DNA from: Bacteroides faecalis
Lineage (GTDB): Bacteria; Bacteroidota; Bacteroidia; Bacteroidales; Bacteroidaceae
Reading direction: 5' to 3'
Length of the DNA: 64,000 nt
Assembly: GCF_003865075.1 (NCBI RefSeq)
Contig: NZ_BHWB01000001.1
Location: 310,001-374,000, forward strand
Part shown: one piece after another, positions 56,389-64,000 of the stretch
Layout: each line of letters starts with the position of its first letter
Numbering within the stretch: position 1 is the stretch's first letter
Program-made: the position numbers and the translations under genes
The notes under the pieces: generated by a model
The model's input: only the letters and a program-made list of their open reading frames with translations
What the model was told of the DNA's origin: nothing
The model's database searches: none

Positions 56389-57234
56389 ATGAATACCTTA
56401 TTACTATCTATCAATTGGAATCCGAATCCCGAATTTTTCAACCTGTTCGGCATTTCTATCCGTTATTATGGAATATTGTGGGCAATAGGAATCTTCTGCG
56501 CTTATTTCATTGTTCGTTACCAATATCGGGACAAAAAGATAGACGAGAAGAAATTCGATCCTCTCTTCTTCTATTGTTTTTTTGGTATTCTGATTGGTGC
56601 CCGTCTAGGACATTGCTTGTTCTATGATCCAAGCCATTATCTAACTAGTGGAAAAGGATTCATAGAAATGTTTATTCCAATCCGGTTCTTGCCGGGTGGA
56701 GGATGGAAATTTACAGGTTATGAGGGACTCGCCAGTCATGGTGGAACACTCGGCTTGATTATTGCACTTTGGTTATATTGCCGTAAAACGAAAATGCATT
56801 ATATGGAAGTAGTAGACATGATTGCAGTTGCTACCCCGCTCACTGCCTGCTGCATTCGTCTGGCAAACTTGATGAACTCTGAAATTATCGGTAAGCCGAC
56901 AGATGTGCCTTGGGCATTTGTTTTCGAACGGGTAGATATGCTTCCCCGTCATCCGGGACAACTCTATGAGGCCATTGCATACCTGATTCTATTCTTCATC
57001 ATGATTTTCTTGTATAAAAAATACAGTAGGAAATTACACCGAGGCTTCTTCTTCGGACTATGTCTGGCTTATATCTTCACGTTCCGCTTCTTTATCGAAT
57101 TTGTGAAAGAAAACCAGGAATCATTTGAAGACGGTATGATGTTCAACATGGGACAATGGCTAAGCATTCCATTCATTATTGTCGGAATTTATTTTATGTT
57201 CTTTTACGACCGCAAAAAAGTGTCGGGAAGATGA
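56389..57234 (+). CDS. lgt: Prolipoprotein diacylglyceryl transferase
   Basis: 281 residues. Seven predicted membrane segments. Conserved [12 protein letters not shown], the catalytic-loop SHGGTLG, and the Lgt signature [14 protein letters not shown], then HPGQLYEA. It transfers diacylglycerol from phosphatidylglycerol to the lipobox cysteine of prolipoproteins in the inner membrane, the first step in maturing the many lipoproteins encoded here. Ends at a hairpin shared with mutS. Confidence 0.96.
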   Translation: MNTLLLSINWNPNPEFFNLFGISIRYYGILWAIGIFCAYFIVRYQYRDKKIDEKKFDPLFFYCFFGILIGARLGHCLFYDPSHYLTSGKGFIEMFIPIRFLPGGGWKFTGYEGLASHGGTLGLIIALWLYCRKTKMHYMEVVDMIAVATPLTACCIRLANLMNSEIIGKPTDVPWAFVFERVDMLPRHPGQLYEAIAYLILFFIMIFLYKKYSRKLHRGFFFGLCLAYIFTFRFFIEFVKENQESFEDGMMFNMGQWLSIPFIIVGIYFMFFYDRKKVSGR

Positions 57235-57329
57235 ACATATATAAACATAGAAAACCGGAAAAAAGAAGGGAGAACTAAACGATAAGTTCTTTCAAATAGC
57301 TATGTATTAAAATATTACCCGTAGTTAGC

Positions 57330-57361
57330 CAGTATATTGGTAATAGATAGCCAATATACTG
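57330..57361. terminator. Bidirectional hairpin between lgt and mutS
   Basis: CAGTATATTGG (57330-57340) and CCAATATACTG (57351-57361) are perfect inverted repeats with a 10-nt loop; outer sequences (GTAGTT, AACTAT) extend the stem with mismatches. It separates convergent genes. Confidence 0.6.
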
Positions 57362-57427
57362 AAACTATGGACAAGATAGGGGCTATTATACTCATTAATT
57401 CTGTAAACAATAAAATGGATATACTCT

Positions 57428-60046
57428 TTATTTGCCTCTAACAATCTTCTTAATATCACTTAGCTTATTCAATGCCTCAATCGGAGTCAGATTATTTACA
57501 TCCAGATTTAGTATTTCATCACGAATCTGGCAGAGTATCGGATCGTCCAATTGGAAAAAGCTCAATTGCATTCCTCCCCGGTTTTCACTAACTTCAGCCA
57601 ATGGTTTACCTCCAATTCCTTGTTGGCGATTATCTGATTCCAGTTCTTTCAGAATTTCATTGGACCGCTTCACAATACTCTTTGGCATACCCGCCATTTT
57701 TGCTACATGAATACCAAAAGAGTGTTCGCTGCCTCCGCGCTCCAACTTACGCAGGAAGATTACTTTATTATCTACCTCTTTGACAGACACATTATAGTTT
57801 TTGATCCGTTTGAAGGATTTCTCCATCTCATTCAATTCATGATAATGTGTAGCAAACAAAGTCCGGGCTTTTGCCTTCGGATGTTCATGGATATATTCTA
57901 CAATCGCCCAAGCAATAGAAATACCATCATACGTAGAAGTACCACGACCTAACTCATCAAAAAGAACCAAACTACGGGAAGATATATTATTCAAGATATC
58001 GGCAGCTTCGTTCATTTCCACCATAAAAGTAGACTCCCCTACTGAAATATTATCACTGGCTCCTACTCTGGTAAATATCTTGTCCACCAATCCGATTTGT
58101 GCACTTTCTGCCGGAACGAAAGAACCGATTTGTGCCAACAACGTTATCAACGCTGTCTGTCGTAAGAGTGCCGATTTACCGGCCATGTTCGGACCTGTAA
58201 TGATAATAATCTGCTGTGTACTATTATCCAGCATCACATCGTTTGCAATATACTTTTCTCCTATCGGTAGCTGTTTTTCAATCACCGGATGGCGTCCCTG
58301 ACGGATATCCAGTACATCATTATCTTCAATCACCGGACGGATGTAACGATTCTCACGAGCAACATTGGCAAATGACAACAAACAATCCAAACGGGCAATC
58401 TGATTTGCATTGATCTGTATCTGAGGAATGAATTCTGTCAATGCCTGTACCAGATCTGTATAAAGCTGAGTTTCTAAAACCAGAATCTTATCTTCCGCTC
58501 CCAAAATCTTTTCTTCATACTCTTTCAGTTCCTGAGTAATATAACGTTCCGCATTGACCAATGTCTGTTTACGAATCCATTCCTGAGGCACTTTTTCTTT
58601 ATGTATATTACGAACTTCAATATAGTAACCGAACACATTATTATAAGCCACTTTCAGACTAGGAATGCCGGTCAGTTCACTCTCCCGTTGCTGAATCTGT
58701 AACAGATAATCTTTCCCCGTAAACGAAATACGGCGCAAATCATCCAACTCTGCATTAACGCCATCCTTTATCACACCACCTTTATTGATCAGCAATGGCG
58801 GATCGTTTTTAATCTCTTTATCAATCCGGTCGCGAATAGATACACAAAGGTTCAACTGTTCACCAATATTATTCAGACTTGCATTATCTGCTTCCATACA
58901 TGCCTGTTTAATAGGCTCGATGGCCTGCAATGCTACCTTCAACTGAACTACCTCACGAGGAGACACACGTCCTACAGCAACTTTCGAGATGATTCGTTCC
59001 AAATCGCCAATCAAATGTAACTGTTCCTCTATTAATTCCTTAAAATCAGGCTGTCGAAAAAAATATTCCACCACATTCAAGCGGTCATTAATCGGCTTTA
59101 CATCTTTCAATGGGAATACCATCCAACGCTTCAACAAACGAGCTCCCATCGGACTGATAGTCTTATCGATCACGTTTAACAAACTGCTACCCCCATCGTT
59201 CATACTGCCAATCAACTCAAGACTTCGGACAGTAAACTTATCCAAACGGACATATTTATCCTCTTCGATGCGGGAAAGCGCAGTGATATGACCGATCTGT
59301 GTATGCTGTGTCATCGTCAGGTATTGCAAGATAGCTCCTGAAGCAATGATACCATTCTTCAGATGTTCTACCCCGAAGCCTTTTAAATTCTTTGTTTCAA
59401 AATGTTTCAATAACTTCTCACGGGCTGTGGTCTCTGTAAATACCCAATCATCCAATTCGAAGGTAAAGAACTTGCTACCAAAGTTACCTTCAAACATCAA
59501 ACGTTTTCCTCGTTCGAAAAGTACCTCTTTGGGAGCGAAGTTATTCAGTAGTTTATCCACATAATCAAAAGGTCCCTCAGCCGTAAGAAATTCACCGGTA
59601 GATATGTCGAGGAAAGCCACCCCACAAGAAGCCTTTCCAAAATGAACGGCAGCCAAGAAATTGTTTTCTTTATAGTTCAGTACATTATCATTGATAGAGA
59701 CACCAGGAGTAACCAACTCAGTAATGCCACGTTTCACCAACTTTTTCGTCAGTTTCGGGTCCTCCAACTGGTCACAAATGGCAACACGCTTTCCGGCACG
59801 AATCAGTTTCGGCAGATAGGTATCGAGCGCATGATGAGGGAAACCTGCCATTTCAATTGTCTTGCCTTTTCCGTTAGCACGTTTTGTCAGTGTTATTCCC
59901 AGAATCTCGGCTGCCACAATAGCATCCGTTGAATATGTTTCATAAAAGTCACCGCAACGAAACAGCATCACTGCATCCGGATGTTTAGCCTTCAAATCCA
60001 GAAACTGTTTCATCATAGGGGTAAGCACTATTTCTTCTTCGTTCAC
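57428..60046 (-). CDS. mutS: DNA mismatch repair protein MutS
   Basis: 872 residues from the GTG at 60046, preceded by GGAGAG at a good distance. The frame continues upstream to 60142, but the predicted promoter (-7 TATCTTTG at 60101-60094) lies inside that extension. Mismatch-binding N-terminus with [10 protein letters not shown] (the Phe-x-Glu wedge), connector and lever domains. ATPase has Walker A GPNMAGKS, the [13 protein letters not shown] segment and Walker [17 protein letters not shown]. It recognises mismatches and starts repair. No mutL nearby. Confidence 0.96.
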   Translation of the reverse strand: MNEEEIVLTPMMKQFLDLKAKHPDAVMLFRCGDFYETYSTDAIVAAEILGITLTKRANGKGKTIEMAGFPHHALDTYLPKLIRAGKRVAICDQLEDPKLTKKLVKRGITELVTPGVSINDNVLNYKENNFLAAVHFGKASCGVAFLDISTGEFLTAEGPFDYVDKLLNNFAPKEVLFERGKRLMFEGNFGSKFFTFELDDWVFTETTAREKLLKHFETKNLKGFGVEHLKNGIIASGAILQYLTMTQHTQIGHITALSRIEEDKYVRLDKFTVRSLELIGSMNDGGSSLLNVIDKTISPMGARLLKRWMVFPLKDVKPINDRLNVVEYFFRQPDFKELIEEQLHLIGDLERIISKVAVGRVSPREVVQLKVALQAIEPIKQACMEADNASLNNIGEQLNLCVSIRDRIDKEIKNDPPLLINKGGVIKDGVNAELDDLRRISFTGKDYLLQIQQRESELTGIPSLKVAYNNVFGYYIEVRNIHKEKVPQEWIRKQTLVNAERYITQELKEYEEKILGAEDKILVLETQLYTDLVQALTEFIPQIQINANQIARLDCLLSFANVARENRYIRPVIEDNDVLDIRQGRHPVIEKQLPIGEKYIANDVMLDNSTQQIIIITGPNMAGKSALLRQTALITLLAQIGSFVPAESAQIGLVDKIFTRVGASDNISVGESTFMVEMNEAADILNNISSRSLVLFDELGRGTSTYDGISIAWAIVEYIHEHPKAKARTLFATHYHELNEMEKSFKRIKNYNVSVKEVDNKVIFLRKLERGGSEHSFGIHVAKMAGMPKSIVKRSNEILKELESDNRQQGIGGKPLAEVSENRGGMQLSFFQLDDPILCQIRDEILNLDVNNLTPIEALNKLSDIKKIVRGK

Positions 60047-60093
60047 GGTTCTCTCCTTTTCTTCTTTTAAGGTAAATAATTCAGATATCGGAG

Positions 60094-60124
60094 CAAAGAT
60101 AATTGTTTTCCGGCAGAGAATCAA
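60094..60124 (-). promoter_or_regulatory. mutS promoter
   Basis: On the minus strand, TTGA (60124-60121), 19 bp, TATCTTTG (60101-60094), a good -33/-7 pair. The start site near 60088 leaves a leader of about 40 nt before the GTG. Confidence 0.7.
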
Positions 60125-60248
60125 CGGAATCCTTCTTTTCAATATTCAAAAATTATGTTGAATTCTTTGATAAAAAGAGAGATTTTTCTTAATAAGCAGG
60201 AGAAATATCTTAAAACATGTTACAAAACATGCTTTTTTATTTGGATAA

Positions 60249-60279
60249 TTTGCTAATATCATAGAAGTCCGTACCTTTG
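60249..60279 (+). promoter_or_regulatory. Consensus promoter of a candidate small RNA
   Basis: TTTG (60249-60252), exactly 19 bp, TACCTTTG (60272-60279): the best -33/-7 match in the window. No coding start follows before the terminator at 60323-60347. Confidence 0.75.
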
Positions 60280-60284
60280 CAATG

Positions 60285-60347
60285 TGTTTTTCATAGTATT
60301 AGATTTAAGGTTAACAAAGGTTGGAGCAAGGCGTTGCTCCTTTTTTT
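60285..60347 (+). ncRNA. Candidate small RNA, about 62 nt
   Basis: A consensus promoter (60249-60279) is followed after about 60 nt by a strong intrinsic terminator: GGAGCAA (60323-60329), loop GGCG, TTGCTCC (60334-60340) and seven T residues. The transcript body (60285-60322) is unstructured by eye and A/U-rich, leaving a single-stranded region that could base-pair with targets. There is no ATG-started ORF of useful length inside. It is divergent from mutS. An alternative is a leader whose gene has been lost and which now terminates early. Confidence 0.6.
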
Positions 60348-60750
60348 ATGTCCATACGTTTCCTTCTATTCTTTTCTACCAGTTATTATTTCCCAAAGTA
60401 TGTACAGGAACCTGACAAAAGAAGTACTAGAGTTACTTGAAAGATGTACAACAAGGAAACAAGAGATGTACATTATTTGAAGGAAAGATATACTTGAAAA
60501 AACAACCGCTCCTTTTTAAGCATATACTTTTTCAATTTATGGGAAGTTTATTTTCAACTATTCCAATGTTTTTTTCAAACATTCCGATGTTTATAAATAA
60601 ACTTCTAGATCTTTTTTAGAGAAATAATACTTATTCACCAAAAACGAAATTTTTTTTCTCTGTCATGTTTTTCAATACTTCACTATCAATCAGCAGAATA
60701 CGATGAAGGATCTTTGTTTTACCATGAAGCGCTTCTTATATGAGGAGGTA
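60348..60750. other. Gene-free region between the small RNA and the metalloprotease pseudogene
   Basis: About 400 bp. Contains the noncoding repeat element copy B (60420-60620). The rest, 60621-60750, adjoins the broken 3' end of the metalloprotease gene and includes out-of-frame codons that may be its decayed tail. No gene seen. Confidence 0.55.
60420..60620 (+). repeat. Noncoding repeat element, copy B, with 22-bp then 21-bp arrays
   Basis: Units AGAAGTACT, AGATGTACA, AGATGTACA and AGATATACT start at 60420, 60442, 60464 and 60486, exactly 22 bp apart. After ACAACCGCT (60502-60510) the sequence turns T-rich with a 21-bp period from 60518: segments at 60539, 60560 (ATTCCAATGTTTTTTTCAAA) and 60581 (ATTCCGATGTTTATAAATAA). 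TATGGGAAGTTTA (60538-60550) and TTTTTTTCAAACATT (60569-60583) match copy A at 43925-44183. Confidence 0.75.
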
Positions 60751-62255
60751 TCATACGCCCCCTTTTTCCATATCCCCCGGCTGTGCCACATAGTTAAAAC
60801 GGGCATAATCCATAATGGAAGTAGTCATCCCATTCTTCTGTGTGAACGATGGAGACCGGAGCGAATCGACCGGAATCACAGAAGAAGCACTCATATTATG
60901 CATAAATCCGAGACAATGCCCCACCTCATGAGAAACAACATAGCGCAAAGCCTCATCCATTACCACTCTCGGAATAATTTTATGACGCACGCGCTCGTCC
61001 GCCTGGGCCGTCTGAATAAACAACCAGTTATTCAATAACTTGATGACATCATGATACAGGTATACGGAAGCATTCAATATTTCTCCACTACGCGGATCAA
61101 CCCATGACCGTCCCATTGCATTCTCAATAGCAACAGGAGCATAACGGATACATGAATATTTCAGATTGTCAGGATCAAATTCGGGATCGTCTTTCGGAAA
61201 CTCTTTTGCCTGTATCGCCTGTATAAACCCAATTTTCTCAGACGGCTGATTCCATTGATTCACTGCTTCAAAGATAGACTTCTTCCAACTTTCAGGGAAA
61301 CAACTGTCTATATAAAAAACAATTGGTTTTACGGGAGTTACTTTTTTACCTACCAGATATCCTTCCAGGTCAGAAGGCTCCAAACGCCAACGATTGGCAT
61401 AATACACAGGACGCATTGTCTGCTTAGTAGTAGAATATTCCTTTTTGATAGTAGGGAAAATACCGATTCTGCTATCCATCAAGCGAGGACGATACGGAAC
61501 AGAGTCGAGCAATACAATAGAACGTGTTACTTTCGCTGTGAAAGGTTCGTCTTTGATATCACCTCCTTTTCCACCGGTCAGTGAATAAGTATAATTCAAA
61601 CTGCTACGGACCGATATATTATCTTTAAATGCCTTGAAGCCATCAATAAAAGAGCGATTACTCTGAAAAGAAGTCGTACGTTTACGTCCACCCGATGTAT
61701 TCACACTGAATTTATCGAAAGGAGACATCAACTTGTTATCACTTACAAAAAATCGGTAACCTCAAAGACAATTGCCGTACTATCATTATTATAAGCAGCA
61801 ATGTCAAAAGCCTGCAAAATGGCATCAATATTGCTCATTTCAATGGCTGCTTTCAATCTTTCATCTTTATCATTACTTACATTATCTGTCTGAATCGCCG
61901 ACAAACAAACTTTATTATTCAATTTGTGAAAACGAAAATGGATAGGTTCAGTCGGTTTAGAGCCAATAATCGCATTTTTATTATCACTGATTTCAGTTAC
62001 TGTAGACCCCAGCAGCATCTCACGTCGTAACAATGAAAGTGGAAGTTCAAAATAAATTTTCTCTTTAACTTTGTGAACAGTAATAAATCCCTCAGCTTTC
62101 GAATGATCAGATAAGAATAGCTTGTCATAAGGTGTCTTTTCTTTTTCAACGACTTCTTTCTTCTTCGACTTTTTGCGTTTAAAGAAAGGTTCATTCGCTG
62201 AAATAGATGCTCCCAGCATAGAGAATGCTAGAAGTACAATCCAGATTTTTTTCAT
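60751..62255 (-). pseudogene. Zinc-dependent metalloprotease (DUF5117/DUF4953-like), frameshifted and truncated
   Basis: Two reading frames together encode one protein. The first (62255-61743, signal peptide ending SISA) ends EVTDFL-stop. Adding one T to the T-run near 61747-61752 would continue it as FFVSDNK into the second frame (61731-60751). That frame carries the zincin motif HEVGHCLGFMHN and the MDYARFNYVAQPGDMEKG segment typical of the family. Relatives are around 800 residues; here the frame ends right after that segment at a G-run near 60765, and the C-terminal third is missing. Normal relatives are exported metalloproteases. This copy is almost certainly non-functional. Confidence 0.8.
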
Positions 62256-62362
62256 AAATGTAATAGTATTAAAATATAGATCATAAAATTAAGAATTAGA
62301 TCGGTTTGCGAGCTAAATATCCTCACTTTTTCCGTACCTTTTATCTTTCCCACATTTACAAC

Positions 62363-64000
62363 TTATGGCCGTAAGTTCATCTTCATCCATGTGCACGACT
62401 TTTTTTCATCGCTATTTACCAATGTTTCTATGTAAGACTTTGTAGACAAGGAAGCACTGATTCGCATATTCTCTTTGCTAAAAGAGTTTTTCAGAGGAAT
62501 AGAAAAGTTTAACACATACCCACCTTTCACTATATCCGAAGCCACTCTTATCCCAGCTTTTTTTCCAGTGTCCCATTTTCCGCGATTTCCTTTCCATACA
62601 GTTACATCGCCATTATATGAGCACCATATCTTATATACTCCTTCTGCCGGCTCTTCCAAGCAACTATCAGTTGTATCCAAATAAAGATAAACCCCACTTC
62701 CGGTTTGCGTACCTTTTCCACCTGAAAAGAGTTCAGAGTCTTTCACCTTACAGGTAACATAAAGATGATTTTTATCTTTCCCCACACCAGCACGCAAGTT
62801 GGATTTTCCGTAATGTCCGATGAATATGGGATATTCAGAAATTGTAGCGTCCTTTATTTCCAAATTTCTCATTACATGACCTTTAATGAAGCAAGGAGCT
62901 TCCCCTCCTCCATAATTACCGGAAGCAAAGGCAACTACCGTATTCGCATCCCAGACCGCCACTGATGGCCATATGGCATGTTTCCCCTTTGCAATAGGGA
63001 ATGGACGAGTACGGCGTGTGAAGTTACGTGCGTTTTTATCACCAATTGCCACTTCCATAGTACTATAAGGCACTCTATCTCCAAATTGGTCAGCATGACG
63101 AGTATCATCTACTTGATAAGAAAGCAAAGTCTCACCGGTTGGGAGAACTCCCAAATAAGGAGCACCCATATAAATCCAGTCTTCGATGGTATCTGCCAGA
63201 GCTTTGCTACGATCTGGAGAATCAGCCAACACAGGCAAAGACCAGTTATCTGTTATTTTGGTACGTACCGTATAGGGTTTAAAAGTAACAAAACCACAAT
63301 CTTCGATGACACAGACAATCTCATCTCCCACTATCTTACTTACCGGCATTCCGTCGCGACTTCCTGCCCGAAAACAAACTGTTTTATAACCTCCCCACGA
63401 CTTACCATTATCCTGTGAAGTTAGCATTGAAATTTCTTGTTCATTGGAGTGAATATAAGGACCTTCATTGGCAAAGTAAATTTGTACGTCTCCATTGGGC
63501 AACTGAAGAAATGAAGGTTCCCAACAACCATCTGTAAAACGTGGCTGTGCTTCATAAACCACTTGCGGATCGCTCCATGTTACTCCATTATCTGTGCTAC
63601 GGCGTATTACAATAGCAAAAGGAGCGATTTCAGCTGTTTTAGGACGATAATTACACGCAGCCAACAAATCACCATTAGTCAATTGGTAAATCTCCGAATT
63701 AGCAATATGTATCCATGCACTGCCTTTCTCATTCGTAAATTTATGAGAATGGAATAATGTGACAGGTTCACTCCATGTCACCCCATCATCGGTACTGCGT
63801 CGCATTGCATAACCTGTCGTATAATCTTCGTATACTGCCACCACCGAATGATCTTGCAAACGAATAGAACGGGGATACCCCCCTTTCGGTGACAATTGTT
63901 GAAGAGTACTATAATCCCACCCTATACGAACCCCGTCAATTGGATTTCCTTTTTTAGGTTGATACAAAGTTCCTAATTTATCTCCGGAACCATCCGGGGA
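62363..64000 (-). CDS. Sialidase-like BNR-repeat protein, partial (5' end outside window)
   Basis: At least 545 codons, open to base 64000, so the N-terminus is cut off. Asp-box (BNR) motifs STDDGVTWSEP, STDNGVTWSDP and SQDNGKSWGG mark a six-bladed sialidase-type propeller, with conserved SRDGMPVSKI and CWEPSFLQLPNGDVQIYFANEGP. A C-terminal domain (about the last 170 residues: SNLRAGVGKDKNHLYVTCKVKD, YLYLDTTDS) looks like a CBM9/DOMON-type sugar-binding fold. An RIP/arginine triad typical of GH33 cannot be checked from the visible part, so exo-sialidase activity is uncertain. Probably exported. Confidence 0.75.
   Translation of the reverse strand, partial: SPDGSGDKLGTLYQPKKGNPIDGVRIGWDYSTLQQLSPKGGYPRSIRLQDHSVVAVYEDYTTGYAMRRSTDDGVTWSEPVTLFHSHKFTNEKGSAWIHIANSEIYQLTNGDLLAACNYRPKTAEIAPFAIVIRRSTDNGVTWSDPQVVYEAQPRFTDGCWEPSFLQLPNGDVQIYFANEGPYIHSNEQEISMLTSQDNGKSWGGYKTVCFRAGSRDGMPVSKIVGDEIVCVIEDCGFVTFKPYTVRTKITDNWSLPVLADSPDRSKALADTIEDWIYMGAPYLGVLPTGETLLSYQVDDTRHADQFGDRVPYSTMEVAIGDKNARNFTRRTRPFPIAKGKHAIWPSVAVWDANTVVAFASGNYGGGEAPCFIKGHVMRNLEIKDATISEYPIFIGHYGKSNLRAGVGKDKNHLYVTCKVKDSELFSGGKGTQTGSGVYLYLDTTDSCLEEPAEGVYKIWCSYNGDVTVWKGNRGKWDTGKKAGIRVASDIVKGGYVLNFSIPLKNSFSKENMRISASLSTKSYIETLVNSDEKKSCTWMKMNLRP

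Noticed and set aside
60047..60142. N-terminal extension of MutS
   Set aside because: The -7 box at 60094-60101 lies inside it, and a GTG with a good ribosome-binding site at 60046 gives the family-typical start.
60277..60480. 67-codon ORF across the small RNA terminator and the repeat array
   Set aside because: It reads through a strong intrinsic terminator and into the 22-bp array; composition is not protein-like.
60703..61038. 111-codon plus-strand ORF
   Set aside because: It is antisense to the zincin region of the metalloprotease pseudogene, whose HEVGHCLGFMHN motif lies on the minus strand.
1..64000. tRNA or rRNA genes
   Set aside because: No T-loop GGTTCRANNCC with cloverleaf partners or rRNA-like sequence was seen on either strand by eye.

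Overview
The window looks like a chromosomal segment of a gut Bacteroides species close to B. thetaiotaomicron or B. ovatus. Supporting evidence is AT-rich DNA, two SusC/SusD pairs, many lipoproteins with acidic residues after the lipobox cysteine, promoters of the Bacteroidetes -33/-7 type (TTTG, about 19 nt, TAnnTTTG), and typical Bacteroides families (DUF4136, DUF4294, DUF1735, RHS remnants, TlpA-like thioredoxins). No rRNA, tRNA, CRISPR or prophage was recognised.

Left part (1-9.8 kb): the start of a DUF4136 lipoprotein, an S37-type secreted peptidase, a MarR regulator downstream of a four-domain persulfide-handling fusion (CoA-disulfide-reductase/rhodanese/TusA/DsrE), a TlpA-like thioredoxin protein, an orphan NtrC-type response regulator, a small winged-helix protein, and a complete ISAs1-family insertion sequence. 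From 9.8 to 10.5 kb lies gene-free DNA with CTATCACC motifs, a 33-codon ORF and a phased array of short palindromes.

10.5-20.8 kb: a compact operon of two paralogous exported proteins, an ECF sigma factor and a one-TM partner (probable anti-sigma). Then come a PBP4-type D-Ala-D-Ala peptidase with a TlpA lipoprotein, dihydrolipoyl dehydrogenase, a PH-domain membrane protein and nadB. nadA lies separately at 42.7 kb.

20.9-31 kb (minus strand): an apparent six-gene operon of subtilase S8, prolyl-oligopeptidase-like S9, SusC, SusD, a small lipoprotein and a Calx-beta lipoprotein. This is a peptide-oriented SusCD locus with a promoter that overlaps an inverted repeat. Next are rubrerythrin, a SulP anion transporter with an operator-like palindrome, a modular GH31 with dockerin- and cohesin-like tail modules, a radical SAM protein, a helix-hairpin-helix outer-membrane candidate, a DUF4294 protein and a SpoU/TrmH methyltransferase.

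43.6-45.7 kb is a gene graveyard (RHS remnant plus a noncoding repeat element). 45.7-54.1 kb is a second SusCD operon (IPT/NHL lipoprotein, SusC, SusD, DUF1735 lipoprotein, TlpA) without any recognisable hydrolase or regulator. Then follow ychF, a ketopantoate-reductase-like gene, lgt and mutS, a strong candidate small RNA gene, a second copy of the noncoding repeat element, a frameshifted zinc metalloprotease pseudogene and a sialidase-like BNR protein running off the right end.

The least expected signal is in the noncoding DNA. Four intergenic regions carry short motifs repeated with a period of almost exactly 22 bp, about two helical turns. Two of these regions, 16 kb apart on opposite strands, are copies of one degenerate element of about 200-260 bp with conserved anchors outside the array.
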